Below are positions 33,720-44,396 of a stretch of DNA of 64,000 nt, piece after piece. Location: positions 4,588,001 through 4,652,000 of the forward strand of contig NC_089423.1 of the NCBI RefSeq assembly GCF_013426205.1. Direction: 5' to 3'. This DNA comes from Metarhizium brunneum. Taxonomy: Eukaryota; Ascomycota; Sordariomycetes; Hypocreales; Clavicipitaceae. Position numbers and translations under genes: made by a program. How positions within the stretch are numbered: position 1 is the first letter of the stretch; every line of letters begins with the position of its first letter. The notes beneath the pieces were generated by a model. It had not been told where the DNA came from, ran no database searches, and worked only from the letters and a program-made list of their open reading frames with translations.

Positions 33720-34121
33720 GGAGGGTAGTAGTAATAGTTTTATTTTTTACTCAAATTTTTTTTCTTTCTCAAACAAAAGAGGTTGACTGGGAAAGCAGTA
33801 GGCGCACCGTTTATAGATCCACGGAAGTGTCAATGGAAGAAGCATCTTGGTTCGGAAGCAAAGTTGGTTTAACTTGCAATGTTAGGCAAATTTGCACTCG
33901 TGCAATTCTCACGAAAATACGTGCTTCAGGTATCTAATGTAGGCAGTTTCCTCCAACCTTTTGTGATCCAATCCCCGCGGTCCCGATGACATGGCGTCTT
34001 CTTCCTTTTTTATCCACATGGTATTTCGGCCGGGCGCAATAGACGCCAAGACCCCAGCCTGTAATTATAAAATGCCATATCCCGCGCTCGTTCCGCGATG
34101 GTGTTTTTTCCCTTCCCGCAA
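33720..34121. other. convergent 3' region between AP-1 beta and BolA
   Basis: These 402 nt contain the AP-1 beta 3'UTR, T-rich and AAATTTTTTT-rich at 33737-33770, and the BolA 3' flank. No gene is seen. Short minus-strand frames overlapping BolA are shadows. Confidence 0.6.
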
Positions 34122-34536
34122 TCACGCACTCGTGCCTTCGACATGGCCCCCGACGGTCCCGTCCATGGGGGGGCCCGCCTTGGCCTTGTCCCTCTCCCAC
34201 TCGTCTGGCGTTTGGCATTTTGCCGTCCAGGCGTGGATGGCGGCAATCTCCTCCTTGAGAGCGGCGTTGGCCAGGCGGTGGCGCTTGAGGGAGTTGAGGC
34301 CTTGGAACTGGGGCGCGACGATGAGGCAAGTGAATGCTTGGCCGCAGCCGCCTATGAGCCCGTCCAGTTAGCTTTTTTTTTTTTTTGAGGTGGACAAGAA
34401 TGGGAGGTGGAAGTTGTCGCGAGATGGTGAATGGAGGGGCATTTTACGAACCAGACATGTCGGTGACTTCGACGTGGGTGGCCCCTAGACGCTGCGTGAT
34501 GGCGTCACGTATGCTGGCATCCGTTATTTGGGACAT
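34122..34536 (-). CDS. BOL2: BolA-family protein (BOL2/Fra2 type)
   Basis: Two exons in transcript order (34536-34452, 34351-34122) encode 104 residues. The BolA fold is clear: ITQRLGATHVEVTDMSGG, the conserved Cys in CGQAF, then VAPQFQGLNSLKRHRLANAA and KEEIAAIHAWTAKCQTPDEW. There is no presequence, so a cytosolic BOL2/Fra2 type is favoured over mitochondrial BOL1/BOL3. In yeast, Fra2 pairs with monothiol glutaredoxins and Fra1 to report iron-sulfur status to the nucleus. The splice restores DMSGGCGQAF in frame; the donor GTTCGT is weak, and the acceptor CATAG lies behind a long A-rich run. The gene is divergent from NIF3 across 367 bp. Confidence 0.9.
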
Positions 34537-34903
34537 GGTGACATGGGATCCTGAGGGTTGGCGCACGCGTCAAGTCAGGGTGGTTTGGTGTCGTGGACGC
34601 TGCGGGCGGACGAGCGATGTCGCAAAAGATGGGATTGATAAGATGGACTTGGCCGCGGGGCAGCTGCAGTTGCAGTTGCAGTTGCACTTGCACTTGCAGT
34701 TTAGGGTCCGTGTCGGGCGGTGACGTACAGAGACGCCAGGCGGCGCCGCGGCCGGACTGCTGACTCCATCTGCTGGGACTAACCCTAGTCGGGCCTGGTC
34801 GTCTGGCAGTTTCAAGCAGCAAGCTTCAAGCTCTGCAAAGCACTCTCACTCGTACCCGCCATCGCCCATCGCCTGCATGAGTTGCTGAGGGTTGGAAATT
34901 GAC
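34537..34903. promoter_or_regulatory. bidirectional promoter of BolA and NIF3
   Basis: These 367 nt lie between two divergent start codons. They contain an ACGCGT at 34565-34570 and a hexamer repeat (TTGCAG/TTGCAC) at 34661-34701. No TATA box is assigned. Confidence 0.5.
34661..34701. repeat. hexanucleotide repeat (TTGCAG/TTGCAC)n
   Basis: Roughly six copies of a six-base unit, TTGCAG varying to TTGCAC, in the BolA/NIF3 divergent promoter. Part of the repeat is palindromic (CAGCTG, TGCA). Confidence 0.85.
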
Positions 34904-36150
34904 ATGAGGACAGCTGTACGGTCTCGTCGCTGCCCATTGACCATCGCCCGAAGCCTCGCTCGATTCAACCCGCGTGCATCCTTGACCCCCCCGTCGTCGC
35001 TGCTCAGCCGTCGAGCTACACGGGCCTCGACGTTGTTCGGGCACAGCGCAAAGCTACCTGCTTGGTCTGCGACGTCGTTCTGCACCAGCTGCAAGATGAA
35101 CGAAACCGGGGCATGGGGAGCTTGGCAGGTCCAGCCATCCAAGTTTACCCGCGCCGTCGTCGACGCCATGAGGACGCTGTACGCCCGGGCACGTCTCCTG
35201 ATGGCATTTGGTTTCAGGCACTAACTCTTCTCCTGCAGGTATCCCGAGGAATTGGCAGATAGGTCATGGGACAATGTCGGTCTCCTGGTTGGCAATTCAG
35301 AAGCTGAGGGCAGGCAGCCCAAGGTTCTGGTGACAAACGATCTCACCTGGCAGGTCGCCGCGGATGCGATTGGCCAAAATGTCAGCGTCATTGTGAGCTA
35401 CCGTAAGTGTTGTCTCCGGTCACGATCCAAGAAGAAGAAGAAGAAGCATATAGGCCCTTTCTGTGTACAGTACTTTTAACATGGCAGCCCCAAGATCCGT
35501 TCATATTCTCTGGGCTCAAGTCCATCACCAATGACGACCCCCAGCAAGCGACACTGTTACGTCTGGCCCAGGCCGGAGTGGCTGTCTACTGCCCTCACAC
35601 GGCGGTCGACGCGGCCCCCAAGGGATTAAACACTTGGCTCGCAGACATTGTAGCTGGTCCGCACGCAAGCAGGCGCTCCGTGGCTGTTCCCTGCCCGGCA
35701 GCCCCTGAATCTCACTCCCCAGCGGGCTACGGCGCCGTGGGCCACTTTGAAGCCCCTGTTTCTCTGGCCGAGATTCTCAGGCGTTTGGCTTCTGAGCTCG
35801 GTGGTCTGAAATACGTCATGGTTGCCAGCCCTGTAGGCGCGGACATGAAGACCGCCACGGTGGGAAGCTTTGGCGTCTGCGCGGGCAGTGGCTATGACGT
35901 CCTGAAGAAGGCAGACGTCGACTTGTTGGTCACGGGGGAAACGAGCCACCATTCGGCGTTGAGGGCCATCCAGCAAGGAAGAACATTGGTGCAAGTGTTT
36001 CATAGTAATTCGGAGAGGGGCTACTTGCAAAAGTTTCTCGGGCCAATGTTGGAAGAACAGCTAAAGAAGGCCGTTCCAGAAGCTCAAGTGGTCTTGAGCC
36101 AGTTTGACAAGGATCCTTTTACCATTTACAACGTCGACCATCTAGGTTAG
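34904..36150 (+). CDS. NIF3: NIF3/DUF34 family metal-binding protein
   Basis: Three exons (34904-35178, 35239-35402, 35495-36150) encode 364 residues. The dinuclear metal site is intact: H147 (in SYHPFIFSGLK, created by the second splice), H181 and D185 (in HTAVD), and H316 with E320 (in FHSNSERG). GETSHHSALRA is also conserved. NIF3 proteins are widespread and of unresolved biochemical role; DUF34 proteins have been proposed as metal-handling factors. The N-terminal 60 residues are Arg/Ser-rich (MRTAVRSRRCPLTIARSLAR) with almost no acidic residues, a plausible mitochondrial presequence. A downstream ATG in MNETGAWG would remove it. Intron 2 uses a CAAG acceptor. The neighbour on the other side of the promoter is BolA. 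Confidence 0.94.
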
Positions 36151-36332
36151 GGAGGCTAGACAGCACCTTTAATTTGCAGGATTGCAAGATGGATGTTGAG
36201 CCAGCTGACTGTGGCCAAGGGCTATACCTGATAGCATAGATTCGAAAAAAAAAAAAAAAAAAGAGAGACAGAGAGAGCCTATCAGAGGGGGAGGGACAAA
36301 AGAGTTCACGCCGTCGTGTGCCATGTTCAAGA

Positions 36333-37260
36333 CTACCGATCATCTCTAGAAGTCCTCTGCGGTAAATCCGGCACTGGCTTAAAAACAGCATCCCCTTCAT
36401 CAATGACATCTTGTACATGGTCGCCCCCGACACCCGTCTCCTTCCACGCTACCAATAGGCGCTTGGGCATCTCCCACTGCCTCTTGGCCTCTTGCACCTT
36501 GCCCTCCTTGACGAGATCCCTCAGCTTCTGCGGCGTAGCAAGCACCTCGACGGCCAGTTCCCGCGTCCTCTGCCGCCTCAGCTCTGCCGCCCTCCGCCAC
36601 CCTTCCTCGGAATCGGGCGCCGGCACGGACTCGCGTAGTTTTTCTCGTATCGACGATGCCTGCGAGTATATCTGTGCAATGGCAGGGTCGAGCGTCGACG
36701 CCATGGGGTTCAAGGGGTCCATATTCGTCCTCATCTAGCTCTCACGGCATTAGCAACATGTTTCATTCTTTTTCTTTTTCTTTTTCTCTCCTTGGCCTCG
36801 CTTTTCTCCAAGAGTGGAAAGAGACGCATGTTACCTTGCGGATCGTCTCCGTCGCCGTAATCAACTTGCTGTAGTTGTCGTAGACGAGGGCCTTCTTCTC
36901 GGCGTCTAGGGCCCTGACCTCGGCGACGACCTGCGTGTACAGGCGCAGCATGTCCTCCAGGCCGCTGTTGCCCACGACGCGCGCGACGTACTCGGCGGCG
37001 TTGAAGTCCGGGGCGTCGAGGTCGCTGGCGGGCACCTCGGAGCCGGCCACCTCGATGCGAGGCGCGCGGAGCTTGTAGTATTCGCGGAGGGCGGCGCGGT
37101 TGGAGCGTTTTGGGAGCGGCTGGGAGGGTGCGTCGGGCGCGGGCGACGTCACGCCCGACCGGGCCGTTTCCAGCGACGGCCGCCCGGACGAGGTGGGCGT
37201 GCCGGAGGGGAGACGCCGCAGGGGGTTTGCCGGGTCGCGCGGCGAGGCTATCGTGGACAT
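36333..37260 (-). CDS. VPS51: VPS51, GARP/EARP tethering complex subunit
   Basis: Two exons in transcript order (37260-36835, 36734-36333) encode 275 residues. The N-terminal half contains the Vps51 signature: REYYKL, then APDFNAAEYVARVV, RALDAEKKALVYDNYSKLI and ATETIRKM, the last formed across the splice. The N-terminus is Pro/Ser/Arg-rich and disordered. The C-terminal part is a helical, coiled-coil-prone segment (EKLRES, ELRRQRTRELAVEV, KRQWEMPKRLLVAWKETG). Vps51 links the GARP complex to the SNARE Tlg1 in endosome-to-Golgi retrieval. The protein is short like yeast Vps51, not like the longer animal version. The start ATG at 37260 is the first in the frame after a GC-rich leader. It diverges from RMI1 across 255 bp and converges on NIF3 across 182 bp. 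Confidence 0.92.
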
Positions 37261-37515
37261 GGTGCCGCGTGGCGAGCGTGTGGATAGGAGATGGGTTGAA
37301 GGCCGTGACATGACATGACGTTGCCGACGCCCGGGGGTTTGGGTTTCGGGTTTCGGTGGGGGCAACCAGGTTCCACCGTCGACCTGCAGGAACGACGCCG
37401 AGTCGTTGGCGGGTGGCCCCAGCTAGCACTTGCCAGATTCAGGTCCGTCGCATCGAGCTCACTTCTACATGTGCACTCGAGAGACGTCGTCTCCTCGCCG
37501 GCAACATCCACAGCC

Positions 37516-38271
37516 ATGGACACCACCGCTCAGCTGCTGGACTCGATTACATCCCAGTGCCTCCCGCCGCCATCAGAGTCCCTCCTCACCAGCCTCACCA
37601 CCCGCTCACCACAGCCGCCCTTGCCTTCGCTCGTGGCCACCGCCAAGGCGCGCCTGCTCGCCGCCGACCTCACGTCGAGCTCCTACCTGGACGGCGCGCA
37701 GCTCTGCCCCTTGCCCTCCGGCACAGACAGCGCCAATGTCAAGGAGGCCAAGCTCCGGCACCACACGCACGTGCAGGTCGTCGACATTGAGAACCTGAGC
37801 CTCAGTCGCTGGGAGCAGGTCGAGGAGATGGAAACCATTGAGAGGGGCGAGAGGACGCGCGGAAGGGAAATTATTCGCGTCGCCGACGAGGAGAGTGCGG
37901 ATGCGGCCGAGTCGTTGGCAGCCCGAGGGACGGGGACGGGGACGGGGCCGCGGCCGCCTGTTTCTGCCGCCAAAAAGGCCACGCATCGTCTCGTGTTGCA
38001 GGATTGCAAAGGGGAGAGGGTGTACGCCGTGGAGCTGACGAGGATAGATGGCATAGGGGTGGGCAAGACCAACATGGGATGCAAGATGCTGCTCAGGGCT
38101 GGGACCCCCGTTGCTCGCGGCACCGTGCTGTTGACTCCCGAGAATTGCGTTTTGCTGGGCGGCAAGATTGACGCCTGGCATGACGCCTGGATGAATGGGC
38201 GAATGGCGAGGCTAAAGGAAGCTGCCGGGGCTGGCAATGCGCACACGACGACGACGACAACGACAACCTGA
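37516..38271 (+). CDS. RMI1: RecQ-mediated genome instability protein 1 (RMI1)
   Basis: A single exon encodes 251 residues. The N-terminal RMI domain has the leading helices (DTTAQLLDSITSQCLPPP) and the OB-fold: HTHVQVVDIENLSLSRWEQ, KKATHRLVLQDCKGERVYAV, VELTRIDGIGV, NMGCKMLLRAGTPVARGTVL and TPENCVLLGGKID. RMI1 binds topoisomerase III and the RecQ helicase to dissolve double Holliday junctions. The short length and absence of a second OB-fold resemble yeast Rmi1. The coding sequence contains two simple repeats: a GGGACG-type run giving GTGTGTG (around 37927-37950) and a terminal ACG/ACA run giving eight Thr just before the stop. The end lies only 141 bp from the convergent SKI3 stop. Confidence 0.93.
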   Translation: MDTTAQLLDSITSQCLPPPSESLLTSLTTRSPQPPLPSLVATAKARLLAADLTSSSYLDGAQLCPLPSGTDSANVKEAKLRHHTHVQVVDIENLSLSRWEQVEEMETIERGERTRGREIIRVADEESADAAESLAARGTGTGTGPRPPVSAAKKATHRLVLQDCKGERVYAVELTRIDGIGVGKTNMGCKMLLRAGTPVARGTVLLTPENCVLLGGKIDAWHDAWMNGRMARLKEAAGAGNAHTTTTTTTT

Positions 38272-38412
38272 CAGGATTCTTGATTTCTCATGTATCGATT
38301 TCTTACCAAGATACCCCAAACATTTTCCATATCCCTTCATCTAACATAGCACCCATGGTTGCTTCACAACTAGACACTGTCCAAATACCATCGCCGAGCC
38401 AAATGCTTCTGT

Positions 38413-41400
38413 TTATATTCCGTCAGTCACAACTTTCAACGCTGTCCACCCACATCCATCCCACGGCGATAAGAACGCAGCCTTCTGGGCGTCAGCTGCC
38501 TTGCCCGTGCCTGCATATGCCTTTGCTAAATCTTGAGCCTCCAAGATACCCCTGGGCGGAATGCCTCTAGCCGCAACCTTGAGTGCCATTTGCGCAGCGT
38601 ACTTGTCCCCTGTTGCCTCTGCCAAAGATGACCAGCCGTGTGGAAGGTGAGGGTACAACATGATATCCTCTTGTATTTGTTGTACCACCTCTTGCTGTGT
38701 GTGGCCCTCCGCCATGCCCGCCACGGCGCGAAGCACTTCACCAATTTGGGACTGTTCCGTCGTGCTGACCTTGTCGTTTGTGCGAAGGCCCTGGAGTTCC
38801 TCGACAACGGCTTCAAGACTACTTTCATCCTGGTCTAGAAGGGCTACCACGCCCAGAGACAAAATACTTTGCACGTGGTCGGGCTGTCTTTCAATCACTT
38901 CAAATAAGACTTCACGAGCCTTGTCCCGGGACTTCTCGGTACCTTGTGCCCACAACACCTGTGCTAAAAGGCATGTTGCATCCGGATTATTGTCCGATTC
39001 TCCAAGGGCCTCCTCGAAGTATGTTTCGGCTTCCTGGTGTTGTCCCAGGTAGTATTGTCCCAAGCCCACCGTCAGGTGTGATGAAAGCCGAGCCTTCTTC
39101 CGCTGCTCGCCAGTGAGCTCGCTATCCGCATCATCACTGCTTAAACCTAGGGCCATTTCGCCACACTCGACGGCCTTGGCGTACTCTCCTGCGGCGAGGT
39201 ATGCTCTTGCGAGATCAGTTCGTGCCAATGTGAATCTTGCGAGACTTTCTCTGGACTCTGTTGCTTCATAGTCGGCCTCAATCACATCGCACAGCTTCTC
39301 CAGCGTCTTGACCGCACTGGCACTGTCCCGTGTTCGTTCGTTAAATAAGCATGACAAATGGCCCGAAGCAAGATCCTGTGGAAGCATACTTCGAATCTGG
39401 TTCAGTGCGAATAAGGGCTGGATAAGCGAAGCCACCGTCATGTTCGCAGGAGCTGTCAAGATATGATCGAAAAGAGAAGACGAGTAGTGCTTGCGAGTTG
39501 GTACCGAGGAAGCCTCTGCAATCTCCATGGCATGCGTAAATAACCCCCTGGCTTCCTTCACATCTCCGTATAGAAGGGCTAGGAACGCCTGGCCGAGCCA
39601 AGCATGCGCATATTCAGGATCAGCAGACTGTCCCCGGGTAAAGGCTTCATTGGCCAGCTTAGTGTCCCCCGATAGAAGCGCGAGGACGCCAAGGTTCGTC
39701 CACCCAACGGGGCTGCGTTCATTCAGGTGCAAGCTTCTGACAAAAGCGTGTTGTGAGACAGCTGGGTTGATTTCGCTCGTGACAACGCCCAGAGCATTCC
39801 AAAAGTCTGCATTGCCACTTTCCAACTCGATAGCACGTTTCAAAGCCCTGACAGCGGCCTTGATATAGTTGCTAGGCTTCTTTCGCATCTGGGCAGGCAG
39901 GCAAGCGTGAGCACGGTATTCTGCCCAGCCCAGGTTATAATGAGCCACTGCTTGTGCGTGTATATCGCCAGAAGAAACGTGGATAGCTTCTTTGTAACAT
40001 AGAATCGTGGCGTGAATACAGCGTGTCATGTCAACACCCAGCTGTTCATCCTTGGGATATATACCCTTGGCATATACCACGTCAGTTCCGACCTTGTCGA
40101 CATTGGCAAGCAGTTCAAAAGCTTCTTGGTAACTAGCCTCCAACAACTCCTTAATCTCACTTGCAGGGAAATTGACGACGCGGCTCTGTACAGACCCAAA
40201 CACCGAAGCGGCATCAGCGATGCTCTTCCAGAAGTTGAACGTTTCCTTGACATCTGCAGGAGTTTTGCTCCCAAATTCAATGGTATAAGTTGCGAGTTGC
40301 ACAGCTTTCCCAAAAAGTCCTTTTTCAATGCATGTCAATGCGTTATCAACCATCGTCTGCATGAGTGCAATAACAACACCCTGCTCTTCTGGATGGGTCT
40401 CTATAACAGTATTGTAGAGAGCGATCGACTCGTCATATTCGCCAAGCTCACGCTTGATGTTAGCAAGCATGTACTTCGTAAACCATGTATCGGCGGAGAT
40501 ACCGTCTCCTAGATGCTCTTCTAAACGCTGTGCATTCACAATGGCTTTGGTTGCAGCAATGTATCGGCCGGAACTGTGATAGCTCTCACCTAATCCGACC
40601 CAGGAATGATAATCATTTGGAAACAGTCGTAGAGCGGCCTGAAAGGAGACGATGGCCTTGTGGAAGTCTTGCTTATTCAGTTCGGCAACTCCCATCGCGG
40701 CGAATGGCCAGCTGATCCCCTTCCTTTTAGAACCAGGCGGCGGCTTCACTATGCCCGAGTCAATGATTCTTTGGGCTACCAGTTCAACCCTCTCCCAATC
40801 TCCATCCTCGGCAAAAGATCTCGCCAGCCGCTCAGCAGAGACTACCTCGGCTGCTGAAAGTTCAAGGGCTTTCTGGAAGCATCGACGCGCTCTCTTCTTG
40901 TCTTTGGCGTAGTCGCTGTAGAATATGCCGAGGCTTGTGTATGCTGGAGCATGGTTCATGTTGTTGTTCAATGCGCTCAACCAATATGCATACGCGCAGT
41001 CCCCCTTGCGCTGTTTTCGAGCTTGTCGACTCGTGTCCAAGTTCCAAATACAGCAGCCAATGCGATACTGAGTATCTGCCATCAATTCCTTGTAAAGAGC
41101 GATCTTTTCTTCCAAGATTGGTAAACACTCGGACAGCTCGTGTTTAGCAGTTTTCCAGTCTCCCTTCAGCGCCTTGACCCAAGCAGCCTCGGACTTGACT
41201 CGCAAATTAGAGGTGTCGCGTTTCAAAGCACGCTCCAAGAAGTCAATGGCTTGATCGTACTCCTTCTCTTCTTCAAAAATCAGGCCCACTCCAATGAGGG
41301 CAGAAGTTGAGGTTGAATCCCGTTCAAGAACTTTTTCAAAGAGCTCCTTGGCTTCTTGGTGATGCCTGGGGCTCTGGAAGTAAACCAGAGACGTCGCAAG

Positions 41401-42731
41401 GCACAAGGCATATGTGTCACCCGTGTTCTCATACGAAATCCCAACCCTGGCCCGCTCCTTGTCAAGAAATGCTCTAGCCTTCCTCATCAACTCAACCGTG
41501 TTCTCGTACTCTCCTATCTGCAGGAAGTAAACTCCAACAAGCCTGTAGGCAAATACAGACTCACTACCAGTAATACCTTCTGAGATCATCATCAGACGGT
41601 CTTCGTCAGTTAACGGAACGTACGCGATAGGAACACCTCCATCTTCATCATCTTCGCTATCATCCGAAGCACTATTTGCTGCCGCTCTGGTATCTTCTGC
41701 TGCTTTAGCTTCCGGAGGAAAGGGCGAAAAATTGCTTGTCAAGAAGGCCGTAATGATTTTGTACATGTCGCTGTCTGGGAAAAAAGTGCAGTAATCTCGA
41801 AGCAGGCCGGCGTCCCAGTCCTTGATATCTTTACCATCCTGCCAGTCTATGGCAATATCCCACGCGAGTTTGAACGGATGTTTGATGGTTACCATGTCGT
41901 TTGCAAGACCGAAAACCTTGGCCTGCTCCTGTGTTTTTACAGGCCCGGCAGCAGTGACGAGTAATCTGTCATAGCAATATTGTAGGAGCTTCTCCTCAAA
42001 GTCCCGCCTGACTTCATCATTGCTTGTCCAGTTGATGAGCTGGCGGTAGATGGGTTCCAACTTGCTCTGTGCATAAACTTCCCTCTTGACCTCTACTTTC
42101 ACCTCGCTGAGTCTCGCTCCTAATCTCGTACGGCGCTCGCCGACCAGGGTATTGATCCGTTTCTTTTCAAAGTCCTCGAGTATATGTGCAATAGTCTCAT
42201 AAGTCCTTGCTGGCTGTGGAAATCGTCCTTCTAAAATGGGATACAGGGGACTTTCAGGGAGCTGGATCCAGAGAGCATCGGCATACTGCAGCTTGTCTCC
42301 GTTGACCCTGGCAAAGTCGACAAATTTGTCGACAACATCTTGGGCTTTGTACAGGTCCTCTGCTTCGTGAAAAATCTGTGCCAAGCTCACGACGGCAGTT
42401 TGATACTCCCCTAATCTCTGGTTTCCTTGCTTCTCGTACACCTTGATCAGTCCTTGGAACGCTTGGGCATCCTGAGGACGCAATTCTGTAGCTTTTTTGT
42501 AGAAATTTTCAGCTTCGACAAGCTGATTCTTTTTGTCCAGTGCAAAGGCCAGGAAAATAAGGCTTGGGCAGTCAATTCCCACTCCGAGAAACGGTAAAGG
42601 GTGCACACTCACCCGTGATAGCTCTTTGGATCCTTCTTTATTAATTCTTTTGCCTTTTCAATGGCGCCGTCATAATCCTGGCCGCGGATAGCATCGTTTA
42701 TGGCCTTCAATGTGGCCTTGGCGCCTGACAT
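38413..42731 (-). CDS. SKI3: SKI3, TPR subunit of the Ski complex
   Basis: Two exons in transcript order (42731-42613, 42562-38413) encode 1422 residues, close to yeast Ski3. The protein is built from TPR-like repeats throughout: KATLKAINDAIRGQDYDGAI, KELIKKDPKSYHG, NFYKKATELRPQDAQAFQG, then a central block (FEKVLERDSTSTSALIGVGL, FLERALKRDTSNLRVKSEAA) and C-terminal repeats (AWLGQAFLALLYGDVKEARG). The Ski complex (Ski2/Ski3/Ski8) feeds mRNA into the cytoplasmic exosome. The first exon, 39 codons ending YHG, and a 50-nt intron with a CCCAAG acceptor are needed to start at an ATG; the long second exon alone has no good ATG. Phase 2 splicing gives SYHGLIFLAFALDKK. No helicase or WD domain is present, as expected. 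Confidence 0.94.
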
Positions 42732-44396
42732 TGTTGTCGGTCCCGAGACAACTTATGCCCCGCGATATTTATTATAGTACTGTGCTTTAAAAAAATGACA
42801 CAAGTTCGGGTGGCAATGGCCAAGGTGTAGTCGGTTTTGAGGGGCAAACCTGGAAAATGAATTCATGACAGGAACATCTCCCCGACAATTTGTTTCAACA
42901 GGAGCGAATCGCAACTTGCCAGCAGCAGCTGCTGTACCAGTTCACACGCCAAGAAGCTGCCATCAGTGAATAGTCGACTTCAGCCTGGCTTATGTCATGA
43001 CAACACAGAGCTGCTCGGCGAAAAGGACTCTTAGCCGAAGTTTCTCCGCCCACAAACCACAACCACAAACCACAACTCACCCAACCAGGCTGATAGGAAC
43101 TGTTCCAAGCATCGCGAACCACGGACGCTTTTTGCCATGACCATGGAATTACTGCCTGTTGGCAACGCATCTACCCTTGCAGAGAGTTGCTTCAAGAACG
43201 CAGGACAGTCCATTCTGCGAAATACGCCTGTCTTACTGTTTACAAATTTGAACAGAGCACACGACCAACCTGGAATTGGCTGCGCGGCGTGTTGAAGCCG
43301 GTGAGAGCTGAAAAGCAAAAGAAAAAAAAAAAAGCTCGGCCAACCTTGCATCGGACAATGCATTGTTTGTACTCCCACACCAGGCTACAGGATATGCCAC
43401 ATCCTACATATACGTGCTGACGCCGTTGGGGGGAGAGAATGCCAGACCTGTTATAAAGGGCAAACGCCGTCAGCATTTTTCAGCTACTATCGCCAGGTCT
43501 CCGAGCCGCGATCTTGACCTTTGTAATTTGACGCCGTGATACTGGGCGCCACACGAATGGCAACGAAAACACTCTGTTGTATTTCTCCGCTTGCTGTCTT
43601 ATTCTAAATGAGGTTTCCAAGAGTGACCGACCCCAAGACAATAGATGCCTATTGCCCATTGAAGCCTCAATGTGATGTCATTTTCTGATGTATGTAAGCC
43701 AACTTGTTCGTTTAATAGTCGGGGGCGACTAACAGGAGGATGTGAGCCATGGGTTGCATGTCGCTACCAATAAGCAACAAATAGCAATGCTGCCTATTGT
43801 CTGTTCTACCCCGGAAAAGCGCCACACGCTCCATGCTCTGTTCTCTCTCACCAATATGACCAACAAGATGAGACTTTGGAGAAGCGAAATAGTTCGTCTG
43901 TTCATGCATCGTAATACGTACCACCCGCGTGGATTGCTGGTCCGGGACGACCCTCCAGACCCGTTTGCCACTCCCGAGGTTGGGCATCCTGACGTCGCTG
44001 TGCCTAAGAGTGAGGCTGAATATGCTCTTGGCAAGGACACATACATAACACTTGAATAGTTTGCTTCTGTGCTGTAATTAGACACACACATGTGTGGCAG
44101 TATGACACAACAAGGCATCTTACCAGACGCCCTGGCATTCTCACGCACTTGAAATGTGGCGGCGCTCGAGCGCCTTGCCATCGTTTCTCACATAAGAGGC
44201 AAGAATCAACGCTATCTCATATTTCACACATTTGTAGCCCCGAGTTTCCTTCGGTCGTAAACTTGAATAAGTCCGCCCTTCCTCTCGTCCTTCTTCCGCT
44301 CTCTGCCTGTTGGCTTCTGCCGCTGCCCAATCTGTGCATGAAAGAGAATGTTTGATGTTGCAACGGTGCAGCTGAAGCTCGCATAGAGTCTACAAC
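42732..44396. promoter_or_regulatory. 1.7-kb divergent region between SKI3 and the MFS transporter
   Basis: This region lies between two divergent start codons. It contains a run of A residues (43319-43332) and a 90-codon plus-strand candidate ORF listed separately. I see no clear TATA box or repeat. Confidence 0.5.
43787..44059 (+). CDS. possible small uncharacterised protein (90 residues)
   Basis: An ATG at 43787 opens 90 codons ending in TAG. The second half has an unusual, protein-like composition rich in Pro, Asp and Val (RGLLVRDDPPDPFATPEVGH, then DVAVPKSEAEYALGKDTY), while the first half is basic and Leu/Phe-containing. The alternative frames on both strands here look random. A later ATG at 43868 (MRLWRSEIVRLF) could be the real start. 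It has no domain I recognise. It could be a genuine small gene, an exon of a longer one, or a chance frame. Confidence 0.3.
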   Translation: MLPIVCSTPEKRHTLHALFSLTNMTNKMRLWRSEIVRLFMHRNTYHPRGLLVRDDPPDPFATPEVGHPDVAVPKSEAEYALGKDTYITLE

